64,000 nt of DNA from Pacificoceanicola onchidii. Its GTDB lineage: Bacteria > Pseudomonadota > Alphaproteobacteria > Rhodobacterales > Rhodobacteraceae. The notes beneath the pieces are model-generated. The model worked only from the letters and a program-made list of their open reading frames with translations, was not told the DNA's origin and made no database searches. This document shows positions 43,037 through 51,852 of the stretch, one piece after another (positions within the stretch are counted from its first letter, which is position 1; each line of letters begins with the position of its first letter). The stretch is from NCBI RefSeq assembly GCF_004804335.1, contig NZ_SRXY01000005.1:186001-250000 (forward strand), given 5' to 3'. Both the position numbers and the translations under genes were made by a program.

Positions 43037-43375
43037 CTACCCGCGCGCGCAGGAAATGCAGAGGCGCGCGGCGGGATCAAGCTCCAGCCGCTTGGTGGCG
43101 ATTGTCTCGCCGCAGTCTTCGCAATAGCCGAACGCGCCTTCATCCATCCGCGCCAATGCGGCGTTCAAAGCCTGCCGGGTTGTGTCGCGGCGGGCCTGTG
43201 TGGCCTTGGCCATGGATTGGTTTAGCAGCGCGTCCTGACGCGACAGCCGCCCGATGGCCTGCTGATCGAGGGTGACAGTAGCCTGCCCCCCGGCGCCAAG
43301 CGCGTCTTCCGCGTCGAGATCGGCCAATCGGGCCGTGATCAGCGATCGGAACCGCTCTGTTTCCTCTTCACGCAT
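43037..43375 (-). CDS. DksA/TraR-type zinc finger protein
   Basis: A protein of 112 residues from the ATG at 43375 (MREEETERFRSLITARL). An N-terminal coiled coil (about 1-70) is followed by the four-Cys finger GYCEDCGETIA ... LCISCARG. It is shorter than E. coli DksA and lacks the usual coiled-coil tip DxxDxA, resembling the TraR/YbiI group. It may bind in the RNA polymerase secondary channel. A start at 43390 is possible. It is divergent from cysE. Confidence 0.85.
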   Translation of the reverse strand: MREEETERFRSLITARLADLDAEDALGAGGQATVTLDQQAIGRLSRQDALLNQSMAKATQARRDTTRQALNAALARMDEGAFGYCEDCGETIATKRLELDPAARLCISCARG

Positions 43376-43455
43376 CGCAATACCACCCATCACGCATTTG
43401 CGTTTCGCCAAAAACAGACTATCTGCTAAGCTCCCGGCGTCAAAGGAGTAAGACG

Positions 43456-44271
43456 ATGGCAGAAACGCGTGCAAAGCTGGCGGAGGTTGATCCGGTCTGG
43501 GCCCGTGTGGTCCGTGAGGCCGAAGAGGCCGTGGACACGGAGCCGCTGCTGGGCGGCATGGTGCATTATTCGATCCTGCACTACCCGACGCTGGAAAAGG
43601 CGCTGGCGTTCCGGATTTCGCTCAAGCTGGCCAATGGGGAAATGTCCGAGCAGATCCTGCGGGAAATCTGTGACGAGGCCTATGAGGCCGATCCGGACAT
43701 CGCGGCAGCGGCGCGGGCGGATATCGTGGCGGTGCATGACCGTGACCCGGCCTGCCACCGGTACCTGCAGCCGATTCTGTTCTTCAAGGGCTTTCAGGCG
43801 ATCCAAGCCTACCGCATCGGCAACTGGCTGTGGCGGCAGGGGCGGGCCGATATGGCGTATTTCTTCCAGATGCGCTCGTCCGAGGTCTTTGGAATCGACA
43901 TTCACCCCGCCGCGCGTATTGGCCGGGGCATCATGATCGACCACGCCCATTCCATCGTGATCGGCGAGACAGCGGTTGTGGGCGATAACGTGTCGATGCT
44001 GCATTCGGTGACGCTTGGCGGGACCGGCAAGGAAGAGGAAGACCGCCACCCAAAGATCGGAAACGGCGTTCTGATCGGGGCAGGGGCCAAGGTGCTTGGC
44101 AACATCCGCGTGGGCGATTGCAGCCGCATCGCGGCGGGATCCGTTGTTCTGAACGAAGTGCCGGAATGCACCACCGTCGCCGGAGTGCCTGCGCGGATCG
44201 TGGGAGAGGCGGGTTGCGCCCAGCCGTCGATCAGCATGGATCAGCTTCTGCGGGATGCGGATAAGGTTTAA
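43456..44271 (+). CDS. cysE: Serine O-acetyltransferase
   Basis: A protein of 271 residues. An N-terminal helical domain (about 1-140) precedes the left-handed beta helix: HPAARIGRGIMIDHAHSIVI, VGDNVSMLHSVTLGGTGKE, HPKIGNGVLIGAGAKVLG. The catalytic His and Asp are in IDHAHS. It makes O-acetylserine, the first step of cysteine synthesis, and is usually inhibited by cysteine through its C-terminus. AAAGGAG precedes the ATG. It converges on the pdh operon. Confidence 0.96.
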   Translation: MAETRAKLAEVDPVWARVVREAEEAVDTEPLLGGMVHYSILHYPTLEKALAFRISLKLANGEMSEQILREICDEAYEADPDIAAAARADIVAVHDRDPACHRYLQPILFFKGFQAIQAYRIGNWLWRQGRADMAYFFQMRSSEVFGIDIHPAARIGRGIMIDHAHSIVIGETAVVGDNVSMLHSVTLGGTGKEEEDRHPKIGNGVLIGAGAKVLGNIRVGDCSRIAAGSVVLNEVPECTTVAGVPARIVGEAGCAQPSISMDQLLRDADKV

Positions 44272-44277
44272 CAACGA

Positions 44278-44317
44278 AGGGCCGAACGCTTTGAACGCGT
44301 TCGGTCCTCTCTTTTTG
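44278..44317. terminator. Terminator between cysE and pdhC
   Basis: GGCCGAACGC-TTTGAAC-GCGTTCGGTCC forms a 10-11 bp stem, followed on the plus strand by TCTCTTTTTG. On the minus strand it can also serve the pdh operon, with a poorer T run. Confidence 0.82.
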
Positions 44318-44334
44318 CGAAACAACCAGTTCCG

Positions 44335-45606
44335 TCAGGCCAGCATCGCCATCGGGTTTTCCAGATTGTCGACAATGGCTTGCAGGAGTTCTGCGCCCAG
44401 AGCGCCGTCGATGACACGGTGATCGACGGAGAGGGTGACGGACATGACCGAGGCGACGGAGAGGTCGCCGTCGGGGCCGACTACGGGCTTTTTCACACCT
44501 GCGCCGACTGCAAGGATTGCGCCGTGGGGCGGGTTGATGACCGCGTCGAAATTGTCGATGCCGAACATGCCGAGGTTGGAGATTGCGAAGCTGCCGCCCT
44601 GGTATTCATGCGGGGCCAGTTTGCGGCTCCTGGCGCGGGAGGCGAGGTCTTTCATCTCGGCGGAAAGGGCAGAGAGGGATTTGCTCTCGGCGTCCTGAAG
44701 GACCGGCGTGAAGAGGCCGCCTTCGATGGCGACGGCGACGGCCACGTCGGAAGGCTCAAGCTGCAGGACGCGATCCCCTGCCCAGACCGCGTTGGCGGCG
44801 GGGACTTGCTGGAGCGCGAGGGCGCAGGCCTTGATGATGAAGTCATTGACCGAAAGTTTGACGCCGCGTTTTTCCAGCTGCTTGTTCAGATCTCCCCGGA
44901 AGGCGAGCAGCGCGTCGAGACGGATGTCGCGGCGCAGGTAGAAATGCGGGATCGACTGTTTGGCCTCGGTGAGGCGGGCAGCAATGGTCTTGCGCATGCC
45001 GTCGAGGGGGACTTCGGTGAAGCTGCGGCCCTCGTAGAGTTTGGCCACGGCGCTGGCGTTGACGGGCTGGGGCGCGGGGGCGGCGGCTTGCGGCGCGGGC
45101 TCCTCCGCCCGGATGGGCGGCGTCGCGGTGGCACCTTCCACGTCGGCCTTGATGATGCGGCCACGGGGGCCGGAGCCTTTTATCTGTGATAAATCAAGAC
45201 CTTTGTCCGCAGCGATGCGGCGGGCGAGGGGGGTGGCGAAGACGCGCGCGCCTTCGGGTTTCGGCGCCGGGGCGGCGGTGGGTGCGGTGCTCTCGGCCGG
45301 GGCGGCCGCAGCCAGGGTTTCCGGCGCGGGCGCGGGTGCAGAAGCGATGGCATCGGCGCTTTCGCCCTCTTCGAGCAGGACGGCGATGGGGGTGTTCACC
45401 TTCACATCGGCCGTGCCCTCTGCGATCAGGATCTTGCCCATGGTGCCTTCATCGACCGCCTCAAACTCCATTGTGGCCTTGTCGGTTTCGATCTCGGCCA
45501 GCACGTCGCCGGACTGGACCATGTCGCCTTCCTTGACCAGCCATTTGGCGAGCGTGCCTTCTTCCATCGTGGGCGAGAGCGCGGGCATCAGGATTTCAAT
45601 GGGCAT
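44335..45606 (-). CDS. pdhC: Pyruvate dehydrogenase E2: dihydrolipoamide acetyltransferase
   Basis: A protein of 423 residues from the ATG at 45606 ([17 protein letters not shown]). Lipoyl domain (1-78) with the lipoylated Lys in [14 protein letters not shown]; Ala/Pro linker; E1/E3-binding domain ([20 protein letters not shown]); catalytic domain with the C-terminal [13 protein letters not shown] motif (DHRVIDG). It transfers acetyl groups to CoA. The last gene of the pdh operon; its start lies 11 nt inside the preceding small gene. Confidence 0.96.
   Translation of the reverse strand: MPIEILMPALSPTMEEGTLAKWLVKEGDMVQSGDVLAEIETDKATMEFEAVDEGTMGKILIAEGTADVKVNTPIAVLLEEGESADAIASAPAPAPETLAAAAPAESTAPTAAPAPKPEGARVFATPLARRIAADKGLDLSQIKGSGPRGRIIKADVEGATATPPIRAEEPAPQAAAPAPQPVNASAVAKLYEGRSFTEVPLDGMRKTIAARLTEAKQSIPHFYLRRDIRLDALLAFRGDLNKQLEKRGVKLSVNDFIIKACALALQQVPAANAVWAGDRVLQLEPSDVAVAVAIEGGLFTPVLQDAESKSLSALSAEMKDLASRARSRKLAPHEYQGGSFAISNLGMFGIDNFDAVINPPHGAILAVGAGVKKPVVGPDGDLSVASVMSVTLSVDHRVIDGALGAELLQAIVDNLENPMAMLA
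45380..45606. repeat. Lipoyl-domain DNA repeat, copy in pdhC
   Basis: About 227 bp coding for the pdhC lipoyl domain are roughly 90% identical at DNA level to 47024-47250 in pdhB, in direct orientation, including many silent positions. Confidence 0.8.
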
Positions 45607-45895
45607 CGTCAAGCGCCTCCTGCGGGCTGGGGTCCTGGGACCTAGAAGAAGCAATCAGGGAAAGGGTGTCATAAGGGCGGCGCGGGGACCGCCCTTTTGC
45701 AAGCGTGTCAATGGCGGCGGCGAGCGGTTTGCGGTGGGCTGCAATCCACTCGTAGGCTTCCTGGTGTGAGGGGCGTTCGCCGGGGCGCAGACCTTCCATC
45801 AGAAACTCGGGCACAAGGGCGCAGCCCGCGTCGGTTTCGACGCGGTAGGCCTCGCGCGCGGCATCCCGGCCTTTGACCTCCACGCGGGGGCTCAT
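45596..45895 (-). CDS. Hypothetical protein inside the pdh operon
   Basis: A protein of 99 residues, [20 protein letters not shown], then [20 protein letters not shown] and [19 protein letters not shown]. No signal, membrane segment or known motif is visible; it seems a soluble alpha/beta protein. The ATG overlaps the pdhB stop (ATGA) and its end overlaps the pdhC start by 11 nt, so it is translationally coupled on both sides. That argues for a real gene linked to the complex, but I do not recognise its family. Confidence 0.78.
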   Translation of the reverse strand: MSPRVEVKGRDAAREAYRVETDAGCALVPEFLMEGLRPGERPSHQEAYEWIAAHRKPLAAAIDTLAKGRSPRRPYDTLSLIASSRSQDPSPQEALDDAH

Positions 45896-47250
45896 CGATA
45901 CGTGACCTTCTTCACCGCTGCGATGACGTCGTCGGTGGTGACAAGTGCCAGTTTTTCGAGGTTCGCGGCATAGGGCATTGGCACGTCTTTGCCGGTGCAG
46001 TTGATCACCGGCGCGTCGAGGTAGTCGAAAGCCTGTTCCATGAGCACGGCAGAGATGTGATTGCCGATGGCGCCAACCGGGAAACCTTCTTCGATGGTCA
46101 CGCAGCGGTTGGTTTTCTGCACGCTTGCGATGATCGTGTCGGTGTCCATCGGGCGCAGGGTGCGCAGGTCGATGACCTCTGCGGAAATGCCGTCTTCGGC
46201 CAGCTTGTCCGCCGCCTCCAGAGCATAGCTCATTCCGATGCCAAAGCTGACGAGGGTGACATCGGTGCCTTCCCGCCAGATGCGGGCCTTGCCGAAGGGG
46301 ACGGTGTAATCATCGAGGCGCGGTACGTCGAAGCTGCGGCCATAGAGGATCTCGTTTTCGAGAAAGATCACCGGGTTGGGATCGCGGATGGCGGACTTGA
46401 GCAGGCCTTTGGCGTCGGAGGCCGAATAGGGCATGACCACCTTCAGGCCGGGGATATGGGTGTACCACGCCGCGTAGTCCTGAGAGTGCTGCGCGCCGAC
46501 CCGCGCCGCCGCGCCGTTCGGGCCACGGAAGACGATGGGACAGCCCATCTGACCGCCGGACATGTAGAGAGTCTTGGCTGCGGAATTGATAATCTGATCA
46601 ATCGCTTGCATGGCGAAGTTGAAAGTCATGAACTCGACAATCGGCTTGAGGCCGCCAAAGGCCGCGCCAACGCCAATACCGGCAAAACCGTGTTCGGTGA
46701 TCGGCGTGTCGATCACCCGTTTGGAGCCGAAATCGTCCAGAAGGCCCTGGCTGATCTTGTAGGCACCCTGATATTCGCCAACCTCTTCGCCCATGAGAAA
46801 GACATCTTCGTCGCGGCGCATTTCCTCGGCCATGGCGTCGCGGAGCGCTTCGCGGACGGTTTGCTTCTTGGTCTTGGTGCCAGCGGGCCAGGGGGCCTCG
46901 GCTTTGACCGGTTCAATCGGCTTTGCAGGGGCACTCTGGCGGCCCGGCTCGGGGGCCGTGGCAGGCGTTTCGGTTGCAGCCGCAGGGGCGCTGTCCGGTA
47001 CCGCCTCGCCTTCCTCGACGAGCAGGGCGATGGGGGTGTTTACCTTCACATCCGCCGTGCCTTCAGCGATCAGAAGCTTGCCCATGATCCCTTCATCGAC
47101 CGCCTCGAATTCCATCGTGGCCTTGTCGGTTTCGATTTCGGCCAGCACGTCGCCGGACTGGACCATGTCACCTTCCTTGACCAGCCATTTGGCAAGCGTG
47201 CCTTCTTCCATCGTGGGCGAGAGGGCGGGCATGAGAATTTCGATTGCCAT
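45892..47250 (-). CDS. pdhB: Pyruvate dehydrogenase E1 beta subunit with N-terminal lipoyl domain
   Basis: A protein of 452 residues from the ATG at 47250 ([17 protein letters not shown]). Residues 1-78 are a lipoyl domain with [14 protein letters not shown], then an Ala/Pro linker, then the E1-beta transketolase-like domain (about 125-450) with [18 protein letters not shown]-type sequence, [17 protein letters not shown] and [12 protein letters not shown]. Lipoyl-E1-beta fusions are usual in alphaproteobacteria. Its ATG overlaps the stop of the VOC gene (TAATG). Confidence 0.96.
   Translation of the reverse strand: MAIEILMPALSPTMEEGTLAKWLVKEGDMVQSGDVLAEIETDKATMEFEAVDEGIMGKLLIAEGTADVKVNTPIALLVEEGEAVPDSAPAAATETPATAPEPGRQSAPAKPIEPVKAEAPWPAGTKTKKQTVREALRDAMAEEMRRDEDVFLMGEEVGEYQGAYKISQGLLDDFGSKRVIDTPITEHGFAGIGVGAAFGGLKPIVEFMTFNFAMQAIDQIINSAAKTLYMSGGQMGCPIVFRGPNGAAARVGAQHSQDYAAWYTHIPGLKVVMPYSASDAKGLLKSAIRDPNPVIFLENEILYGRSFDVPRLDDYTVPFGKARIWREGTDVTLVSFGIGMSYALEAADKLAEDGISAEVIDLRTLRPMDTDTIIASVQKTNRCVTIEEGFPVGAIGNHISAVLMEQAFDYLDAPVINCTGKDVPMPYAANLEKLALVTTDDVIAAVKKVTYR
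47024..47250. repeat. Lipoyl-domain DNA repeat, copy in pdhB
   Basis: Direct repeat of 45380-45606, about 90% identical by eye across the lipoyl domain codons and separated by 1.4 kb. Confidence 0.8.
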
Positions 47251-47654
47251 TACTGTGCGCCTTCTTCGACTTGGGACAGGAAACCGACGATATTGCCTTC
47301 GCCGTCCTCGACATAGGCAAAGCGGCCAACGCCGGGCATGGTTTCGGGCGGCAAGGCCTCTGATCCGCCATTGGCAAGCGCCCATGCATAGCGTTCGTCA
47401 CAATCAGCGACGTCGAAGGTCATGGTGCCGCCGCGCACGGGGGAGCCTGCGGGGGAGGCCGCGCCCATGCGGCGCATCATGCCGCCGGTCAGCCCGCCTT
47501 GCGCCGCGTCCGGAGCGACAAAACCACCCCCGGTGATGATCTGATACTCGATGTCTTCGCCCATCGGGGCCGGGGTGATGGTCCAGCCGAACAGCCCTTC
47601 ATAGAAGGCCTTGGCGCGGGGGACGTCATCCACGTAAATCTCGAAATGCGGCAT
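47250..47654 (-). CDS. VOC family (glyoxalase-fold) protein inside the pdh operon
   Basis: A protein of 134 residues from the ATG at 47654 ([20 protein letters not shown]), followed by [28 protein letters not shown] and [15 protein letters not shown]. One betaalphabetabetabeta pair is present, the length of a single-domain VOC protein. The ATG overlaps the pdhA stop (TGATG) and its TAA overlaps the pdhB ATG, so it is inserted between E1-alpha and E1-beta and coupled to both. Substrate unknown; only some metal-ligand positions are visible. Confidence 0.88.
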   Translation of the reverse strand: MPHFEIYVDDVPRAKAFYEGLFGWTITPAPMGEDIEYQIITGGGFVAPDAAQGGLTGGMMRRMGAASPAGSPVRGGTMTFDVADCDERYAWALANGGSEALPPETMPGVGRFAYVEDGEGNIVGFLSQVEEGAQ

Positions 47655-48667
47655 CACACGGCCCCTTCTGTCGGCGCGTCAGCGTAAATGTCCGTCCAGA
47701 GCTCTTCGAGCGCCGGTTCGGGGCTGTTGCGGGCGAAATCGGCGCTGTCGCCGACGATCTTCTTGATCTCCTTGTCGATCGCCTTGAGGTCCTCTTCGGA
47801 GGCATGTTTGCCGGTGAGGAGCATCTCGCGCACGTGGTCGATCGGGTCGCGCTCTTCGCGCATTTTCTGCACCTCTTCGCGGGTGCGGTACTTGGCCGGA
47901 TCGGACATGGAGTGGCCGCGATAGCGGTAGGTCTTGATCTCCAGAATGTAGGGGCCCTTGCCGGAGCGGCAGTGTTTGACGGCTTTCTCGCCAGCCGCCT
48001 TGACCGCCAGAACGTCCATGCCGTCAACGATCTCGCCCTTGATGCCAAAAGCCGCGCCTCGGGTGTAAAGCTCGGGCGTGGAGGTGGAGCGTTTTTGCGC
48101 GGTGCCCATGGCGTACTGGTTGTTTTCAATGACAAAAACCACCGGAAGATCCCAAAGAGCGGCCATGTTGAAGGTCTCGTAAACCTGCCCCTGGTTGGCC
48201 GCGCCATCGCCGAAATAGGTGAAGGTCACGCGGCCGTTGCCCTTGTATTTGTCCGCAAAGGCCAGCCCTGCGCCAAGCGGCACCTGCGCGCCAACGATGC
48301 CATGACCGCCGTAAAAATGCTTCTCGCGGCTGAACATGTGCATGGAGCCGCCTTTGCCCTTGGAGTAGCCCCCCTCGCGGCCCGTGAGCTCGGCCATGAC
48401 GCCGTTCGGATCCATGCCGCAGGCAAGCATGTGGCCGTGGTCGCGATACGAGGTGATGCGCTTGTCACCCTCTTCGGCGGCGGCCTCCAGCCCGACGACA
48501 ACGGCCTCCTGACCGATGTAGAGGTGACAGAAGCCACCGATCAGACCCATGCCGTAAAGCTGCCCCGCCTTCTCTTCGAAGCGGCGGATCAGAAGCATGT
48601 CGCGGTAGTAGGTCAGAAGCTCTTCGGCGGACACATTGGGTGCTGCCGCTGCCTTGCGCGCTGCCAT
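47654..48667 (-). CDS. pdhA: Pyruvate dehydrogenase E1 alpha subunit
   Basis: A protein of 337 residues with YRDMLLIRRFEEKAGQLYGM near the start, the thiamine diphosphate motif GDGAANQGQVYETFNMAALW, and the phosphorylation-loop-like YRYRGHSMSDPAKYRTREE. E1 decarboxylates pyruvate and reductively acetylates the E2 lipoyl group. GGGGAGGAGACGCC precedes the ATG. First gene of the operon; the promoter should lie in 48670-48760. Confidence 0.96.
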   Translation of the reverse strand: MAARKAAAAPNVSAEELLTYYRDMLLIRRFEEKAGQLYGMGLIGGFCHLYIGQEAVVVGLEAAAEEGDKRITSYRDHGHMLACGMDPNGVMAELTGREGGYSKGKGGSMHMFSREKHFYGGHGIVGAQVPLGAGLAFADKYKGNGRVTFTYFGDGAANQGQVYETFNMAALWDLPVVFVIENNQYAMGTAQKRSTSTPELYTRGAAFGIKGEIVDGMDVLAVKAAGEKAVKHCRSGKGPYILEIKTYRYRGHSMSDPAKYRTREEVQKMREERDPIDHVREMLLTGKHASEEDLKAIDKEIKKIVGDSADFARNSPEPALEELWTDIYADAPTEGAV

Positions 48668-48880
48668 GGCGTCTCCTCCCCAGGAATTTGTTTAACGTTG
48701 AACTTTTTTCAAAGCGTAGCCGGGGAGGGGGAGGGAGTAAAGTCTGACGGTTTGGCTGAGGTCCGCTAGCGACAAAATGACTTTAAAGGACCGGGTTTCA
48801 TTGTTCAGCGACCTGAACCACATTGAAAGGGTAGAGCAACCATAGGTGGAATTGCCACCATTGAAGAAAAGGAACTGGAT

Positions 48881-49510
48881 ATGAGTTTTTTAAGAACAGC
48901 GTTAATTGTGGCGGGACTGGTCGCGGGCGCGTCGAGCGCAAATGCGTTCTCGATTACTCAGGTGGATCCAATCTCCTATGCGCTGAATACGGATGCGGTC
49001 TCCTTCACGGCTTCCTCCACCGTGTTGGGCAGTGATCTGGCAGGGTTTTACCTGGACAACGTTTTTTCGGCACCTCACTCGTTTCCGGGATTGGAAAACG
49101 GCGGCATCTTGAACTTTAGCATAAACGGTGGTCCGCTAGCGACGACCCTAGACCCTTCGGGACTCATTCAAGCCTTCAATTCGAGTGTCGTCGGCCTGAC
49201 GGATCCTTTGGATCTTTTGGTAATTGTCCGGTTTCCTTCAACTTTTGTTTTGAATGCCGGTGATACCATTCATTTTGAAGCAGGTTCGCTTGGGTTCTCA
49301 ATTCCGAGCAGCCCATCCAATGTCGTGCAGGATCTCGTTGCGGGCACTTACGATGCGTTTTTGATCAATACCGATGGACAACAGGTGAGCACGGCCTCCT
49401 CTGCAACCATTGCAGAGATCGCGGCTGTGCCACTGCCGGCAAGCCTCTGGCTCCTGATTGGGGCTTCGGGATTGATCTTGGGTGTGCGCAGAGGAAAGAA
49501 CACGGGCTGA
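48881..49510 (+). CDS. VPLPA-CTERM sorting-domain protein
   Basis: A protein of 209 residues with a signal peptide (1-23, ending SSANA) and a C-terminal sorting tail AVPLPASLWLLIGASGLILG followed by VRRGK. This is the VPLPA-CTERM pattern: a short motif, a TM helix and a basic end, processed by an exosortase-type protease/transpeptidase. The middle is rich in Ser, Thr, Asn and Gly with few charges, as in extracellular matrix proteins. Its GC content is lower than neighbouring genes. AAAAGGAACTGGAT precedes the ATG. No exosortase is encoded nearby. Confidence 0.87.
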   Translation: MSFLRTALIVAGLVAGASSANAFSITQVDPISYALNTDAVSFTASSTVLGSDLAGFYLDNVFSAPHSFPGLENGGILNFSINGGPLATTLDPSGLIQAFNSSVVGLTDPLDLLVIVRFPSTFVLNAGDTIHFEAGSLGFSIPSSPSNVVQDLVAGTYDAFLINTDGQQVSTASSATIAEIAAVPLPASLWLLIGASGLILGVRRGKNTG

Positions 49511-49532
49511 AACGCGCGTTTTTTCGCGGCTG

Positions 49533-49835
49533 TCAGTTTACGACAATTTCGTCGGCGCGGACCATGCCGAGGATGTCGCGGGCCTGTTGATCGAGCAGGT
49601 CGAGGTCGAGGTATTCGTCCGACAGTCGGTGCGTGAGGTTTTCCATGTGTGCGACCTCTTCGTGCAGAAGGTCCAGCTCGCCCTGCAACTCATGGGCGGC
49701 CTGCGTGATCTCGGCGCGGCGGAACAACCCGTAGTCGCCCTGCACGGCGGCGAAGGTGAAATAGGCCGAAAGGCTCAACGCGACTGCGAAGAAGATCAGG
49801 ACGCCGAATGTGGGGCGGGTGCGCCTGTGGGGCAT
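49533..49835 (-). CDS. ftsB: Septum formation initiator (FtsB/DivIC family)
   Basis: A protein of 100 residues. One N-terminal TM helix (about 9-30, FGVLIFFAVALSLSAYFTF) is followed by a coiled coil (about 38-75) with AEITQAAHELQGELDLLHEE and a conserved C-terminal DLLDQQARDILGMVR. FtsB links with FtsL and FtsQ in the divisome. Upstream of pdh genes FtsB is usual in alphaproteobacteria; here a VPLPA-CTERM gene lies between. Confidence 0.88.
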   Translation of the reverse strand: MPHRRTRPTFGVLIFFAVALSLSAYFTFAAVQGDYGLFRRAEITQAAHELQGELDLLHEEVAHMENLTHRLSDEYLDLDLLDQQARDILGMVRADEIVVN

Positions 49836-49926
49836 GGGCCGGAATACCTGTGATCACTGCTTGAATGCCGTCTCTTGCCGGACGGCTGGGCGCAGAATGC
49901 CACGGGGGGATTGAGTGGAAAAGAGG

Positions 49927-49976
49927 CGATTCGCGCGGCCGCGAATCGGCAGGAAAGCGTTGCATTCCTGCCGATT
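49927..49976 (-). promoter_or_regulatory. Overlapping, mutually exclusive hairpins between pgk and ftsB
   Basis: CGATTCGCG-CGGC-CGCGAATCG (49927-49948) and AATCGGCAGGAA (49944-49955) paired with TTCCTGCCGATT (49965-49976) share bases 49944-49948. Read on the minus strand the larger stem comes first, then the GC-rich one followed by CCTCTTTTCC. It is either the pgk terminator or an attenuator before ftsB. Confidence 0.6.
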
Positions 49977-50031
49977 GGTTAACGCGGGGGGCAGTCGTCG
50001 CCCCTGATGGGGCGCCTCCTTAGGGTGGGCT

Positions 50032-51219
50032 TCAGCCGAGCGCTGCGACGCCGGGAAGCTCCTTGCCTTCCATCCATTCCAGGAAGGCCCCACCGGCGGT
50101 GGAGATATAGGTGAAATCCTCTGCCGCGCCGGATTTGTTCAGTGCCGCAACCGTATCCCCGCCGCCAGCGACAGAGACAAGCTGGCTGGCCGCGCTTTGC
50201 TTGGCGGCGTGTTTGGCGGCGGCGTTGGTAGCCACGTCGAAAGGTTCGATCTCGAACGCGCCAAGAGGGCCGTTCCAGATCAGCGTCTTGGCCTTTTCGA
50301 TCGCCGCCTTGACCGCTACGACGCTGTCCGGGCCCGCATCGAGGATCATCGCATCTTCGGGGCAAGCATCCGCCGCGACGGTCTCGTTTGCCGCTCCGGC
50401 CTTGAATTCGCGCGCCACGACGACGTCGGTGGGCAGCAGGATCTCGCAGCCTGCGGTTTTCGCCTTTTCGACGATTTCGCGGGCGGTGGGGGCCATGTCA
50501 TGCTCGCAGAGCGAGGCCCCGACGGACAGGCCCTGTGCCGCAAGGAAGGTGTTGGCCATGCCGCCGCCGATCACCAGCATGTCGACTTTTTCGACAAGGT
50601 TGCCGAGCAGATCCAGCTTGGTCGAGACCTTCGCCCCGCCGACAACCGCCAGAACCGGGCGCTCCGGCGTACCGAGCGCGCTTTCCAGCGCCGAAAGCTC
50701 TGCCTGCATCAGGCGGCCTGCGCAGGAAGGCAGCAGTTGCGCCAGACCTTCGGTCGAGGCATGGGCGCGGTGGGCGGCGGAGAAGGCATCGTTGCAGTAG
50801 ATATCGCCCAGTTTGGCCATCTCGGCGGCCAGGTCCGGATCGTTCTTCTCTTCGCCCTTGTGGAAACGGGTGTTTTCCAGAAGCGCGACCTGGCCGGGTT
50901 CCAGCGCGTCAATTACGGCAGCAGCAGCCGGGCCGACACAATCAGCGGCAAAGACCACCGAGACACCCAGAACCGATTCCAGCGCGGGGATGAGCATCTG
51001 CAGGCTCATATCATCGCGGCGCTCGCCCTTGGGGCGGCCAAAGTGGGCGAGGAGCACCGGCTTGCCACCTCGATCAAGAATATCCTGTACGGTCACGCTG
51101 ATGCGCTCGATGCGCGTGGTGTCGGTGACGGTGCCACTCTCGACCGGCACGTTGATATCGACACGGGTCAGAACCCGTTTTCCGTCCAGGTCCATCTCGT
51201 CAAGGGTCTTCCAGGCCAT
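50032..51219 (-). CDS. pgk: Phosphoglycerate kinase
   Basis: A protein of 395 residues from the ATG at 51219 ([17 protein letters not shown]) with GGGAGAG upstream. Signature [17 protein letters not shown]-site residues in [15 protein letters not shown] and the C-terminal [15 protein letters not shown]. It generates ATP from 1,3-bisphosphoglycerate. The last 12 residues ([16 protein letters not shown]) are typical. It stands alone on the minus strand, divergent from ppiB. Confidence 0.97.
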   Translation of the reverse strand: MAWKTLDEMDLDGKRVLTRVDINVPVESGTVTDTTRIERISVTVQDILDRGGKPVLLAHFGRPKGERRDDMSLQMLIPALESVLGVSVVFAADCVGPAAAAVIDALEPGQVALLENTRFHKGEEKNDPDLAAEMAKLGDIYCNDAFSAAHRAHASTEGLAQLLPSCAGRLMQAELSALESALGTPERPVLAVVGGAKVSTKLDLLGNLVEKVDMLVIGGGMANTFLAAQGLSVGASLCEHDMAPTAREIVEKAKTAGCEILLPTDVVVAREFKAGAANETVAADACPEDAMILDAGPDSVVAVKAAIEKAKTLIWNGPLGAFEIEPFDVATNAAAKHAAKQSAASQLVSVAGGGDTVAALNKSGAAEDFTYISTAGGAFLEWMEGKELPGVAALG

Positions 51220-51310
51220 GGTGCTCTCCCACATTTTCCCTGAGCGCTGTCTGCCCTTTGTGAGCCGGGGCGTCAACGGCGACTTGGCAAGCGCGCGCAG
51301 GGCTATTAAG

Positions 51311-51338
51311 TCCCTTGGTCAAAGCAAATCCCAAGGGA
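51311..51338 (+). promoter_or_regulatory. Hairpin hiding the ppiB ribosome binding site
   Basis: TCCCTTGG (51311-51318) pairs perfectly with CCAAGGGA (51331-51338) around a 12-nt A-rich loop. The right arm is the AAGGGAG Shine-Dalgarno of the gene at 51346. A temperature-sensitive RNA switch is one possible role. Confidence 0.5.
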
Positions 51339-51345
51339 GCGGACC

Positions 51346-51852
51346 ATGGCCGAGATCAAAGACCCAGAAAACACCATCCTGATGGAGCTCAAAGGCGGCA
51401 CCGTCACAATCGAACTGCTGCCCGATGTGGCCCCGCAGCACGTGGCGCGCATGAAGGAGCTGGCGCGCGCGGGCAAGTATGACGGTGTGGTGTTTCACCG
51501 GGTGATCGAGGGCTTCATGGCCCAGACCGGTGATGTCGAGCACGGCAACATGAACGACGGTTTCAACATCCGCCGCGCGGGCACCGGTGGTTCGGACCTG
51601 CCGGACCTTCCGGCCGAGTTCTCGCGGATCCCGCACGCCCGGGGCAGCCTCGGCGCGGCGCGCTCGCAGAACCCGAACTCCGCCAACTCGCAGTTCTTCA
51701 TCAACTTCAAGGACAACGATTTCCTCAATGGCCAGTACACCGTGTACGGTCAGGTTGTCGAAGGTATGGAGCATGTGGACGCCATCGTGCGCGGCGAGCC
51801 GCCTGCGAACCCGGACACGATGATTTCGGTCAAGGTGGCTGCGGATGCGTAA
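51346..51852 (+). CDS. ppiB: Cyclophilin-type peptidyl-prolyl isomerase (cytoplasmic)
   Basis: A protein of 168 residues without a signal peptide. Cyclophilin motifs: VVFHRVIEGFMAQTGDVE, GSLGAARSQNPNSANSQFFI and FKDNDFLNGQYTVYGQVVEG. It catalyses cis-trans isomerisation before proline. The next gene, an exported paralogue, begins 8 nt inside its end. Confidence 0.95.
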   Translation: MAEIKDPENTILMELKGGTVTIELLPDVAPQHVARMKELARAGKYDGVVFHRVIEGFMAQTGDVEHGNMNDGFNIRRAGTGGSDLPDLPAEFSRIPHARGSLGAARSQNPNSANSQFFINFKDNDFLNGQYTVYGQVVEGMEHVDAIVRGEPPANPDTMISVKVAADA

